This document shows positions 54,501-64,000 of a DNA stretch of 64,000 bases, piece after piece. The stretch comes from Liopterus haemorrhoidalis (Eukaryota > Arthropoda > Insecta > Coleoptera > Dytiscidae), in assembly GCA_963971575.1 (NCBI GenBank), contig OZ020611.1, positions 243,126,654 through 243,190,653 of the forward strand. Reading direction: 5' to 3'. Position numbers and translations under genes: made by a program. Position 1 is the first letter of the stretch, and each line of letters starts with the position of its first letter. The notes under the pieces are model-generated. The model saw only the letters and a program-made list of their open reading frames with translations, searched no databases and was not told the origin of the DNA.

Positions 54501-55850
54501 ATGTCATTTTCTTTATATTTTGATTTTTTGTGTCATTCTTATACAAATTTCCCATTTATTTATTTTTTTGTCATTAAAATACGTAAAAAAAATATTTAAT
54601 TTTGACATATGTCATTCGTTTCCATGGTTTCATTGTTGGAATTTTAAATTTTGACATCCCAATGTGAAAAATTAAATAACCCAAGCAAGGTCCCTTCTCG
54701 TGACAACCTAAAAGAACGAAATTCCCACTTAGTTCCGCCTAACCGTTTGGAACAGACTGTAGTTTCGTATTACAAATTGAGACAGATAATATCTATTATA
54801 AGTATGCACTGATATACACAGTTCAGATACTTTATATTACAACATGCTCAATTCTAATAAAAAGAAACAAACTGAAGGCGGCAGCACGGAAGCCCATTTT
54901 GTGACGTATTTACTAATATGTTCTATTGAAGTATTTCATGACAAATTTTTAAAATTTGAGAACGTACGTCGTTAATTTAGTAAGTCAACAAAACTTTAGT
55001 GGAGAAAAACGGTATTATTCAGTTATCATACCGGTTTCAAGTGCCGTGTTATCAGACTCGGTTGGTACCTCGTCTGATAATCTCACGGTTATTACCATGA
55101 TTGACATTCCGATTTTTATAACTATTGTATTATTGATATTTCTGTTTGCAGGCTGTTAGCGGGCTGGTTGATCAGACGCAAGAAAAAAGTAAGAATTCTA
55201 TAATATTAAAAATCAGCAATAATTCTTCTACACTTATTTATGAGTAGTTATAGCAATTAGATTGAGATTGTAGTACAGTAGCAGTTGTAATTTTTGTGCC
55301 ATTATATAGATTTATTTATTTTATTATTTTTATTTCCCTTTTCTTTTTTGTGTATTATTAGTTTGTGTTTAATATTTTTTTAAGCATTCCAAAATTTTTA
55401 AATCTGAACCGCTAAAGCTTTCATATCTTCATAAATGGTGGGCAGAAGGAAACTATAGTAAAGATAGACCAGTAAGAATAAAAATCACTTAGACTAATAG
55501 TTTATTTAATTTAGTAGTGCTTGCATCTTGTTTATTCCTACTTACTTATTATACAGGTTGATTCCTATATTTTAGCTGAAAGAAACAGTGAAACAGAATC
55601 ACAAACAAATGAAGACAGCAGTGATACCAACCTACCACACTCAAATACAAATCACACGGACTCACTCAGTCAAAAAGCAACTGGGAAACATTCTACCAAC
55701 TCAACGACCTTCGTTCAGAACGGGACACAGAATCAGAACGGACTCAGCGACAGGGCATCTAGTCCAGGAAAAGATACAATGTCGGCAAAACAGAAAAACT
55801 TTAGTAATAGTGCAAAGAAAAATAATAATAAGAAAGCCCGACATAGATAA
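51432..55850 (+). CDS. MEAF6: MYST/Esa1-associated factor 6 (EAF6)
   Basis: Small subunit of NuA4/TIP60, HBO1 and MOZ/MORF histone acetyltransferase complexes, nuclear. Exons 51432-51509, 51669-51872, 55152-55188 and 55576-55850 join in phases 0, 0 and 1 to give 197 residues (human ~191). [15 protein letters not shown] continues into [20 protein letters not shown] and [15 protein letters not shown], the Eaf6 signature (coiled-coil-forming N-terminus), then [19 protein letters not shown]. The C-terminus is Ser/Asn/Thr-rich and ends in Lys/Arg ([11 protein letters not shown]), plausibly a nuclear signal. Intron 2 (3.3 kb) is full of nested MITEs. Divergent with PEX2. Confidence 0.95.
51669..51872 (+). 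CDS. MEAF6: MEAF6 exon 2
   Basis: ATGTTTTAG acceptor, GTAAGT donor, 68 codons holding the most conserved block ([20 protein letters not shown]). Not visible as an ATG-started ORF. Confidence 0.95.
51992..52404. mobile_element. Family-A MITE, copy A6
   Basis: 413 bp, CAGGCTATTCCAAACGTTTA subfamily, TA on both sides. To its left, 51940-51990 resembles the first ~50 bp of another family member, so A6 adjoins or splits an older copy. Confidence 0.85.
52407..52754. mobile_element. Diverged family-A copy A7
   Basis: Starts AGCTATTCCAAATTTGAAAT just after the A6 TA and ends near TTAGTTCCGTTTAAACCAAA. Older and shorter than the others. Confidence 0.6.
53321..53727. mobile_element. Family-A MITE, copy A8
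   Basis: 407 bp, CAGTCTGTTCTAAACGCTTA to GTTTGGAACAGACTG, TA flanks. Confidence 0.9.
53980..54171 (-). pseudogene. Family-B peptide, second copy
   Basis: [20 protein letters not shown] then [20 protein letters not shown] and DIFS, followed by the same splice donor position as in 4125-4255. First exon intact here. Unrecognised HTH-like peptide; shared by both copies, so it derives from the parent element. Confidence 0.5.
54354..54759. mobile_element. Family-A MITE, copy A9
   Basis: 406 bp, CAGTCTGTTCCAAACGGTTA to GTTTGGAACAGACTG, TA flanks. Second MITE in the same host element. Confidence 0.9.
55152..55188 (+). CDS. MEAF6: MEAF6 exon 3 (37-nt microexon)
   Basis: TGTTTGCAG acceptor; [12 protein letters not shown] plus one base; GTAAGA donor. 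Its phase-1 end selects the acceptor of exon 4 at 55575 rather than the CAG at 55557. Confidence 0.88.
55576..55850 (+). CDS. MEAF6: MEAF6 exon 4 with stop
   Basis: After TATATTTTAG: CT completes a Thr codon, then [18 protein letters not shown] and a polar tail to TAA at 55848-55850. An ATG-started reading from 55521 covers the same frame but begins in the intron. Confidence 0.88.
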
Positions 55851-55937
55851 TAGATAGAGTAAGGTGATTTTTTTAGCCATATTTAAGGTTGTTTACTAGC
55901 GAAAGTTGAAACTTGGTTCCGTGGTAGAGTCTTTTTC

Positions 55938-55943
55938 AATAAA
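55938..55943 (+). promoter_or_regulatory. Candidate MEAF6 polyadenylation signal
   Basis: AATAAA 88 bp after the stop codon, within CTTTTTCAATAAAGAAAG. Confidence 0.5.
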
Positions 55944-56197
55944 GAAAGAACCAGTGTATGCGCAAAACTTAAACGCCAAGTCAGTGGTAGTGAATAATTG
56001 GCAAAAATACACTCGTCAAAATGGTCTAGGGCTATTTGATGGTGTTGGGAAAGAAATATTGGTTTGTTATTTTATAAATATTTGTTAATGGTCTCTAGGT
56101 AGGCCGTTAATGAAAATACTAAAGGAAGGAGTACTACATGCTAGTTGGGAACAAGATTATTAAAGTATAAAGCTGCATTCAGAGCTCTTTAAATTAA

Positions 56198-56947
56198 GGG
56201 GGGGTATGGTCAGAGCAGCACATTTTATACCCATTTTCAAGATTTTTTTTTAGAAAACTGTTAATAGTAACTTGATTGGGATAATACCTACAGGAAAGAA
56301 CAACCTTTGAAGAGTATCCAAAAAAATTTTTATTGAAAAATATCGAAAATTAAGCTCGTGACATGAATTTGAAATTTTCGTTCAGGACAAAGAGTTGATT
56401 TGCGGTGAGACACATAACTAATGACTGGATCATCTAAAACAAAAAAACCAAAAATATTTCGTTAGTTTATGAGTTTCTCGAGGTAACGCTGTCGAGATAT
56501 TTTTTTTTTTTCTTGCTTATTTTTTTTTTTATGGAATTTTTTACAACTGAAAACAGAAATTTCGAAAAAAAAAATTCCGTATTTTCGTTTTTTTGACTTC
56601 AAACTTATACCAAAAATTAAATAATCTAGATATTTGAAAAAACTCGACAGCGTTACCTCAAGAAACTCATAAACTAACGAAATATTTTTGGTTTTTTTGT
56701 TTTAGATGATCCAGTCATTAGTTATGTGTCTCACCGCAAATCAACTCTTTGTCCTGAACGAAAATTTCAAATTCATATCACGAGCTTAATTTTCGATATT
56801 TTTCAATAAAATTTTTTTTGGATACTCTTCAAAGGTTGTTCTTTCCTGTAGGTATTATCCCAATCAAGTTACTATTAAGAGTTTTCTAAAAAAAAAATCT
56901 TGAAAATGGGTATAAAATGTGCTGCTCTGACCATACCCCCCCCCCCC
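56198..56947. repeat. 750-bp hairpin element
   Basis: Starts with a G-run then TATGGTCAGAGCAGCACATT and ends in the complement with a C-run. Arms of roughly 320 bp pair almost fully; centre near 56560. Flanked by TAA on both sides. No ORF. Confidence 0.88.
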
Positions 56948-56962
56948 TAATAGACTCTAGAC

Positions 56963-58624
56963 CAGGGATTCCCGAACTATTGCTACGATCAAGCTAAAAT
57001 TTGATATCTACTACTCTTTTATGAGTTTTAAAAACCCTTAAATTTTAGTCTTAATCACTCTGTTAGAAATGGTAGTTTACTAAGGTACCCCTTTCATGTT
57101 ATTTTATATTAACAGTGTCGACAGTAACATGCTCTCCTAAAATCAAATGAATTATCTTTCAAAATAATTAATAAGAGACAAAACCATCCTTTGAGCTCGG
57201 CTACCAAGAGATTTGGGCATTTTTATTAAAGTAAAATTTAAAAATAATAAAATATAACCTCACTAAATAAGCACTTAAATGTCAACCTGACAAATAACGA
57301 TTGAACAATCCAATTACAAACTGACAACATTGGAAAAATTTACTAGCATTAAATAAATAAATGTACTAACTGAGTTATGGATTGATGTTGATTAAAACAT
57401 ATCATAACGTTGGTACTTAAATTAACCAAGTGTGACGTCATCTCATATTTATTGTGAATGGAGTTTACTTAGACCCCGTTAGCAACTTTTTTTTTCAATA
57501 GACCCCCTAATTTTTTTTATTATAATGCATAAATATGTAGCGCTATGTATCAAGTTGAAGTTGTAAGGACAATCCAGTAACTAATATAACAAATATAAAT
57601 ATATATATTTTATTAAACAATTTTTCAATTTTACTGAAATATGTAACTAATCATAATATATATATTTTTTAAATTTAATGCGATGGTTGTGGTTGATGCT
57701 TTTCCGTAATACTTTTTATGTTAGGTGTAAAATTAGTTAATAATAATAGTAAATCAACGCGTTCTGTAATATTTAATCGATTTCTAGTTTTTCTTAATAA
57801 ATTGTTAACGTGACTAAATCCTGCCTCAACCAAATAAGAACTAGGAAAAGCTAAAAATAATGGTTCGGTGATATGAATTAATTTGACGTATTTTTTGCAA
57901 ATATCTTTACAATTCCAAAATTTGGCATAACCACTTGCTTGAAAATTGATTTTATCTTCCGAATTCTCCTTCAATGCAATCAATTCTTCTTGTAGCGAAA
58001 AATCAATATTGCTTGTATCGCTTTCAAATGGATTTGTAATCCAAGACGGGATATCTAAACTTTCCAAATCTTTATAACGGGATTGATATCTTCTTTTAAT
58101 TGTTTCAAGTGGTCAGTTAGATTTGAATGTCATCAACATTAATCATATCTTTTTCAACAATAGAAAGTTGCATCAAACGTTCAAAGTATTGAAAATCATT
58201 TGATTTAAAGAGGAAATAAGAGGAAATTTTGGAGCGAAATCCAAATATAACTGTTCGAGTTTGAATGAGATTCACGTATTTTTATTGTAATTTATTTTGC
58301 ATATTATTAAATAAATAAAATATGTCTGCTAAATAAAATATGTGCTTTTTTGATTCAATTAATTTTGTTGTCGTAGGTTTATCAATTTCCAAAAGGAACT
58401 CAGTTACAGAATGAAATATTTAAGTGAAACGGTGCAAACAATTGCCTTTCGACAACCAACGAACTTCTGTATGAAGAAGTAAATTATTATAAAGTTCATC
58501 ATTACTTTCGCATAATTGAGCAAAAAACGCACTAATTTAATAATAGACCCCTGGAATACTATAGACCCTTTTTAAACTTCCATTGACCCCCAGGGGTCCA
58601 CCTGGACCCCGTTGGGAATCCCTG
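56963..58624 (-). mobile_element. hAT element, first of a three-element chain
   Basis: 1662 bp, CAGGGATTCCCGAAC to GTTGGGAATCCCTG, flanked by CTCTAGAC (56955-56962, 58625-58632). Carries a decayed transposase. Confidence 0.92.
57672..58530 (-). pseudogene. hAT transposase (SCAND3/ZBED-like type), decayed
   Basis: Minus strand from 58527: FAQLCESNDELYNNLLLHTE and VRWLSKGNCLHRF, then broken frames with LTDHLKQLKEDIN-like sequence. The final 130 codons (58067-57675) are open: SLDIPSWITNPFE, FPSSYLVEAGFSHVNNLL, RNRLNITERVDLLLLLTNF. The LLLHTEVRWLS and AFPxSYLVEAGFS blocks are hallmarks of the hAT group that gave rise to SCAND3 and FAM200-like genes. The N-terminal and first catalytic parts are missing. 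Confidence 0.85.
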
Positions 58625-58884
58625 CTCTAGACCCTGGGTCGGCAACCTTTTTTGGCTGCGGGTAAAAATCAACCAAAATATTACTATTAAGAATACGAAT
58701 CGGATCAGTGGATATTTTCATTATAAAACAGTCTTTTATTGAATTATAAGATAAATTTTATTGAGAGAATAATAACAATATGCTTTTAATTTCAAACATA
58801 AAAAATCTAATTATTATGAAAACAAATATAATTGTTTTAGTTCATTAATTTATGAATTTTATTTATAAACGTTCTCGTCAGTAT

Positions 58885-59711
58885 CATTGGGTGCGTTTTG
58901 TTGTGCCAATTCTGGTTTCGGTTTAATCAGAATACGCGTTTTCTTGCGACAATATTCTCGTTCTATTCATTCTACTCATTCGATGACTCGAGGTCGAACG
59001 ATTGGAATGAATAAGTGTGGTGGGGATGAAAAGTAATATGTATTTGAATGCAGTTGTTTTCATTTGGTTTTTAAATGTTTTAGAATAAATCTTGGTATTA
59101 CTGCTTCAAAATTATTTTTACTTTTAGCTATTTTCTCATTTTGTGTCCTAAAATAAACATATTGTCAACTGACAATAACTGAAGCGCCTCTAGTGAGATT
59201 TTGAGAAACTGACGGTTGTAGGATAGTCGAGTTTGTGACAAGCATGGGAATATGTTCTTAGAAGTGGAAAGACAGTTAAAGACCATTTTAGAGTGTGTTC
59301 CCGTGTGTTTCAATAAATATCACATGAAGATACCATTGAACCTGTCAAAAATATTCTACCAAAGTCAGCCATGATGTGAATGCAGTAGCGCCTCTATCGG
59401 TAGTGTCAGATGCCAATACCTATATGATTTTAATATAGTATTGTTAAATCTAAACTTAAAATGTATTTACAATTCAATTATTCGTTCTAAAACATTACGT
59501 TCTAGAATATTTGCTTCAAATACTTATAAAGTTTTCCTATTCTGAATTTATTATTTAGATTATCCATTTAGGTGATATATGTTGTTCTACAACCATATGA
59601 CTTAACCTCCATGTAAATGTTATTCCATGTTTACTTCACGATCAAAATTGTCGTTTTCTTGCGCATCAATTCTAGTACTTCTAACCAGCCACCAACAAAA
59701 CGCACCCAATG
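58885..59711. mobile_element. TIR element nested in the second hAT
   Basis: CATTGGGTGCGTTTTGTTG at the left, CAACAAAACGCACCCAATG at the right. Target duplication not evident. Non-coding. Confidence 0.65.
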
Positions 59712-59744
59712 GCTCCCCTGATGCTGAATTTGTGACGTCAGTTT

Positions 59745-59895
59745 AGTTAAGTTTATACTTAGTCACCTTAAGACGAATACAAGCGTCTGAATTTTCGGTA
59801 GTTAAGCTACTCCTGTTCTTATTTAAAATAAATTTCATGTGTGAAAATAATTGCTCACATTTATATCTAGAACCGAAAGCGGACAAAATGACAAA
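59745..59895 (-). pseudogene. hAT dimerisation domain remnant
   Basis: Minus strand: ILSAFGSRYKCEQLFSHMKF then NKNRSSLTTENSDACIRL. Matches the C-terminal hAT dimerisation motif (FGS-Y-CEQLFS-MK...RS-LT). The remaining transposase is unreadable. Confidence 0.8.
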
Positions 59896-60226
59896 GCCAA
59901 TTTTTTTTAAGATGAAAACTTCGTAGGAACTGATATTATGAGAAGATGATTATCTTCTGTTTTTTTTTTTTAATCCTTCCGCAATGTCTTGAATTTATTA
60001 GTCCACTAAAATCAATCATTTCTAAACTAAACTGGCAATTTTAAGATATTCAAAATACTGCAAATCTAAAATATTTTCTTCTATTTCGTCAGGCTTTATT
60101 ATAAAAGTTTCATGTTTATGCTTATAGGTAATTTATTTTTATTCCCGTATCTGCGGAACTTTATTTGCGGAACTCAAGTGAACTTGGTGACCCGCGGGTC
60201 ATAGGTTACCGACGCCTGCTCTAGAC

Positions 60227-60594
60227 CAGCGTTCCGCAACCTTTGGTGTGTATCGACCCAAAAATAACAAAATTATAAGGCGATCCATGTGCGTTGGAAA
60301 AAAATGATGCAAGTGCAGGACAGTAATTTTATATTATAAACATTTAATTGTTTTTTACCAGTACATACTAATGGCTCTTCTGCTCCTGATTCTCGTTCAC
60401 CAAATTGTCTATTCTTGCTTCAATTGATTTAGTTAATGCAATCCTCAACGTTGTGTCAATGCTTTGAAGTCGATTTCTATATTTATTTATTTTATTTATT
60501 TTTTTTCATATACAGAAGTGGTTGCAAGTTACGACCCATTTTTAAATTTCCACGACCCAAAATTGAGTCGCGCCCCAATGTTTGCGGAGCGCTT
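60227..60594. mobile_element. hAT MITE, third of the chain
   Basis: 368 bp, CAGCGTTCCGCAACCTTTGG to a right end reading TTTGCGGAGCGCTT, flanked by CTCTAGAC (60219-60226, 60595-60602). Non-coding. Confidence 0.85.
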
Positions 60595-60602
60595 CTCTAG
60601 AC

Positions 60603-60930
60603 TGTAGTCTACGCCGTTGTGCATATGTTTTAATACATTATTTTAACGTTCGACGTAGCGTTTACAGCTGTTGGAAATTAATGGGTTACGAAAAGTCCGA
60701 CATCCGTGTGTATTTAGACCAACTACGATGGCTTTATTATGTATTATCGTTTTTATAATTCTGTCCTAGATTTTAACTAACTAAACCTAACCTAATTACC
60801 TAAATTGATCATATTTATTGTCCATCTTTGTAATTTTGAGCAAAATTTGTTAATGATGACATTTTGTTCGATTATGTAAAGGCATACAATATCTACGGTC
60901 TCTCCAATAGACTGAGATAGCCAATCTGTT
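60603..60930. repeat. Diverged copy of the 11.45-11.75-kb repeat
   Basis: Follows 11455-11745 (CCTAACCTAATTACCTAAAT, GATGACATTTTG). Its left part is at 56170-56197 (AGCTGCATTCAGAGCTCTTT), so the hairpin and three hATs were inserted in this repeat. Confidence 0.75.
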
Positions 60931-61319
60931 TAAACTGTAACTTCACAGTTACATTACCCGCAGAGTCTTCGAAGAATAAAGTCCAATTACACCTGAAGAA
61001 AATCCACGCCACACTGTCACTCTGCGAGAATCTGTTTTTTTTAATATATTAACCATATAATGTTAAAAATGTCATATATGTTTATCAAAATTAATATTCG
61101 GAACCATTTTAACAAATCGTTTGTAAACAACCTTCTTGATAATTGAATTTGTGTGGCAAAATATGATTTTGTTCATTTTGAGAATAGGACAGATAAATTA
61201 TGCTCAATACAAAATTATTGTATAACTTAATCATTATCAAAACCAAACAATGTTAATATTTTTTCTTCTTGGATTTTCAACTTTTGACCTCACAAGTTCT
61301 TCAAATTGCTCTGTTAAGT

Positions 61320-61622
61320 ATCTTATCTTTCCAGGTATCTGGTATATCTTCAAGAGTCAACTCCGGATCGAAACATAGCTACTAACATGACAGTTATAAT
61401 TTTGGATCCAGTATAAACAGTGATGTGCGGAAAAAAAGTCAGTTTCTCTGTCTTACTCTTTCAGTGAATGGAAACACAAATTTAACAGGTCCATATTTTA
61501 CTTTTATTCCAATTAATATTTGACAGCAACCAAGACCTGTTAGATGTGTATTTTCTTTTATGTAATGCCACACAAATTCATTTGAAATACAGTTGAAAAA
61601 TATTTTGAATTTTTCTTCTGTA
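61320..61622 (-). other. Unrecognised minus-strand ORF pieces
   Basis: From 61620 after ACTACAG: EEKFKIFFNCISNEFVWHYI, KENTHLTGLGCCQILIGIKV, KYGPVKFVFPFTERVRQRN and a stop near 61434. Lower down (61385-61320) lies FDPELTLEDIPDTWKDKIL. Both look protein-like but I recognise neither; they could be decayed transposase or a host pseudogene. Confidence 0.35.
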
Positions 61623-62035
61623 GTTTATTTTAAATTAGGTTAGATTATTGGACTAGCAAAAACTAGATTTTTTACTTTTACTATAGCTATAAGTAAGTTA
61701 TGAAATTGTACAAAATTATGGAATAAAAAATTATTAGGTATTATTTAGTAGAATTAATGGGGCGGTGCTCGGAATATGTTTGAGAAACACTGCTCTAAAT
61801 TATGAAGGTAAATGGTATAATTTATAATAATCGTGCTAAAGGCTGTTTGGCATTATATATTTCTACTAAGAACTACGCATTTTTTGCGTAGTATTGACTT
61901 ACAAGATATAATGTAAAACACAATACTTCCTTCAAACTTTCAATGCTATCCGACATCCAATAAAACTTTTGAAACTTTCCGATCAAATTTGTTTAATGTA
62001 TAGACACTACTCCGGGATATCAACCTACGATTGTC
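61623..62035. other. No gene; unpaired hAT right end
   Basis: GTTTGAGAAACACTG (61781-61795) followed by CTCTAAAT looks like a hAT right end; the matching left end was not found. Confidence 0.4.
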
Positions 62036-62345
62036 ATAGACCATATTAGTGTGACGTCACATACTGTGCTGCCATCTGACGGTTTCGGAGTTTTTTGTTG
62101 ATTTTAAACATGTGTCATTACTTTTGTTACTATAAATAAATGATTATTTTCAATGTTGGAGCAAAAAATACATATCTTTGATAAGTATACACCAATATAT
62201 ACAGTTCAGATACTTAATATTATACAATAATGTTTTTATAAACATATAAATAAGATATATTTATAGGTTACGTTTTTAAATAATATCTTTAGTATTTATT
62301 TAATTAAAACTAAGTAATTATTAATATTTTGTTTCAGAATGCATA

Positions 62346-62435
62346 ATGATGTATTGTTTTGCTCCAAATTGCAACCATTACAGCCACATTCATATTTGCA
62401 ATTTTTTTCGTTTTCTGAAAAATGAAAAACAATAA
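62346..62435 (+). pseudogene. THAP domain start, truncated
   Basis: Just after a TTTGTTTCAG acceptor, MMYCFAPNCNHYSHIHICNF then FRFLKNEKQ and TAA. The C-x4-C pair and FFRFxKNEK block are the first half of a THAP finger; the CxxH half is lost downstream. Confidence 0.65.
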
Positions 62436-63263
62436 TGGATAAAATAAGAACATATTATTCCTTCAAACCATTTAGAAATGGCTGATAGACTTATTACTAT
62501 GTTACAAAGTAATATTGTTCTGCAAAATTAATGACATATTAAATTATAAAGTATAAAATAAGAATTTTAAATGAATATTGACTTTTATATTTGATGTGAA
62601 GCATTTTCTTATTTTGAAAACGTTTATACTTCCAAAATAAAATTAAAAAAAAAAACGGTTAATGTTCCGTAGAAGTCCACCACAAACAACTCGTCAGAGA
62701 AAACGTGTAAGCTAGTTAGAATGAAATTTGGCCTTAGCGAAGCGCCGCCCCTTTCTTTCAAAACAACGTTAACGATTCACTTTATCATTTCCAATATTTT
62801 TATTCAAAACTGAAATCTAAATAAGTACTTGATAGTTATCCGTTCTGAAATCCAAGCAATTATTTAATAAGTGTTTGTTAACATTTAGCTCCTTTTTTAA
62901 AGAAAAACTTGAATAATAAAATTTTAGTATTTATACGCTTAAAGTCACATTTAAATGGTTTAAATGAGATTTATAGTATACATATTTTTAAAAACATTAA
63001 CTTTATTAAAAGGGAGAATGAAAAATATCAATATATTCCGATCTACCAATTTTATGTTTGAAATAGAACATTCCGTTTTTCGTCGCATTCATAGATGCTA
63101 AATTATGTAAATGTATTAAAACTGTATAAAGCATTTATATATCTTCACTATATGCAAACAATCAATGATAAAACTAATTAGGTTAGGTTTAGTTAGCAAA
63201 AATTTTGGACAGAAAAAACTGAAACTTGCTAGACGTATATAAACAGATACTCATAAGGAATTT

Positions 63264-63500
63264 TTACCTGTTTTCAATGAGATTTATAGTATACATATTT
63301 TGACCAACTTCATAAAGAGTCCCAAAAATATCAGTTATATTCGGACGTATCGTCATGTTAGAAACGCGTATTTCTCTGCCAACTACAGATGCATGAATGA
63401 TTACTATTGGCTCCCCACTCCTACAACCATGCCTTCTCGTTTCTAACGTTACAATATACTTCATTCTAAGCATACAGCCTAGACTCATACGGAACATTAA
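63264..63500 (-). other. Exon-like ORF antisense within the THAP element
   Basis: 79 codons open between TGCTTTTTTAG and a GTAAAA donor: MFRMSLGCMLRMKYIVTLET, SGEPIVIIHASVVGREIRVS, FGTLYEVGQNMYTINLIEN. No match I can name. It could be a captured host exon or chance. A related motif (GAGATTTATAGTATACATAT) recurs at 62966. Confidence 0.3.
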
Positions 63501-63602
63501 CTAAAAAAGCATTTATTATAACAACATGCTCAATTCAAATAAAAGGAAACAAACGGCTAGGCGGCAGCACGGATGCCCATTTTGTGACGTATTTACTAAT
63601 AT

Positions 63603-64000
63603 TGATACTTAAAAATAAAGTGAAATAAATTTGAATGTCAGAAGTTTGAAAATGTAATGAAACATATGTCAAACAGCTTTAAGATTGCGTAAAACAGGGT
63701 TGACATATAGGCAATATGCCCTCAAAATGAGCATGCGCTTTGGAGACATGTGACTCTTGCTTGTCTTCAAGACGCATAGTTTCTGCTAGCCCAGTATTAA
63801 TTAACTTGTATTACACATTGTATGCAGAAAATGGGAATTCTCGTTTTCCGTGGACCGATAATTGCATATAGGAAACGATAATTACTGATTTCGGCGAACC
63901 GCTACCGAAAACAGTTTCGGAAAATGTAGCCTATATTGTCTAGGGTTATTCTGAACAAAATATATTAACTCTCACTTACTAATGCTCTTCAAGACCAGAA
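63603..64000. other. No gene seen
   Basis: Nothing recognisable to the window edge. Confidence 0.5.

Larger units (their letters stand above)
53015..54786 (-). mobile_element. Family-B element with two MITEs inside
   Basis: TIRs TCTGTCTCAATTTGTAATAC, perfect TAA duplication (53012-53014, 54787-54789). Inverted copy of 3919-4876; about 955 bp after removing A8 and A9. Confidence 0.82.
52859..54929. mobile_element. THAP-family MITE carrying three nested elements
   Basis: Left end ATAGACCATATTAGAATGAC followed by GTCACATACTGTGCTGCC; right end GGCGGCAGCACGGAAGCCC to ACTAATAT. Matches both ends of the larger element at 62036-63602. Only ~300 bp are its own; the rest is the family-B element 53015-54786. 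Target duplication not resolved. Confidence 0.7.
58633..60218 (-). mobile_element. hAT element, second of the chain
   Basis: 1586 bp, CCTGGGTCGGCAACC to GGTTACCGACGCCTG, flanked by CTCTAGAC (58625-58632, 60219-60226). Different family from its neighbours. Contains a TIR element at 58885-59711. Confidence 0.88.
62036..63602 (+). mobile_element. THAP-family DNA transposon, longer copy
   Basis: ATAGACCATATTAGTGTGAC at the left; GGCGGCAGCACGGATGCCC to ACTAATAT at the right. Shares both ends and subterminal parts (ATACAGTTCAGATACTT, ACAACATGCTCAATTC) with 52859-54929. Holds a THAP exon on plus and an exon-like ORF on minus. Confidence 0.65.

Noticed and set aside
24968..54654. Similar 70-88-aa ORFs ([17 protein letters not shown]...) at 24968, 53355 and 54388
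   Set aside because: They lie entirely inside family-A MITE copies, vary by frameshift between copies and overlap the TIRs; repeated non-coding sequence read in one frame.
55521..55575. ATG at 55521 as the start of an independent gene
   Set aside because: The frame belongs to MEAF6 exon 4; the segment before 55576 is intron, as shown by the phase of exon 3.
1..64000. Endogenous retrovirus or other viral insertion
   Set aside because: No LTR pair, gag/pol/env order or viral gene was recognised; all reverse transcriptase pieces are non-LTR.

Overview
This is an insect nuclear genome segment: AT-rich, intron-bearing and packed with repeats. The arthropod assignment rests on a Rebers-Riddiford (RR-2) cuticular protein gene. 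The repeats (PIF/Harbinger, piggyBac, hAT, Tc1/mariner, THAP-type DNA transposons, several LINE clades and tRNA-derived SINEs) fit a TE-rich insect, perhaps a beetle, but no sequence here fixes the order. All calls come from reading the sequence; no database was searched.

Three host genes can be assembled by matching splice sites and phases. (1) A cuticular protein on + (exons 1-322, 5754-6907, 9514-9723; its 5' end lies outside the window), with a low-complexity His/Gln/Pro and Gly/Ser/Tyr body and a C-terminal chitin-binding RR-2 domain. (2) PEX2 on - (coding exons 51155-51051, 47621-47205, 45261-45043, 42058-41978; 273 aa), the peroxisomal RING ubiquitin ligase subunit. (3) MEAF6/EAF6 on + (51432-51509, 51669-51872, 55152-55188, 55576-55850; 197 aa), a subunit of NuA4-type and MOZ/MORF histone acetyltransferases. 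PEX2 and MEAF6 are head to head, with 276 bp between start codons.

Most of the rest is mobile DNA, much of it nested. 1-10 kb: introns of the cuticle gene, with a LINE split by a mariner deletion derivative, 3-bp-TSD elements and family-A MITEs. 9.9-11.9 kb: a piggyBac-like element holding two consecutive hATs. 12-21 kb: THAP, Harbinger, piggyBac and LINE remnants and more hATs. 21.9-29 kb: inverted ~1 kb arms ending in a 16-bp/64-bp tandem array. 31.8-33.5 kb: a 1.67-kb near-perfect hairpin. 34-41 kb: dispersed repeats and a LINE with an 11-bp TSD. 42-51 kb: PEX2 introns with a DD41D mariner broken by a hAT, a SINE and two abutting Harbingers. 51-56 kb: MEAF6 with nested MITEs. 56-60.6 kb: a 750-bp hairpin followed by three different hATs in a row, separated by four copies of one target site. 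61-64 kb: a THAP element and unrecognised ORFs.

The strongest unusual signal is serial insertion at target-site duplications. hATs share CTCTAGAC (four copies) and ATGTAGAC (three copies), and two Harbingers share one TTA. A ~407-bp TA-flanked MITE family (nine complete copies plus relatives) also lands mostly inside other repeats.
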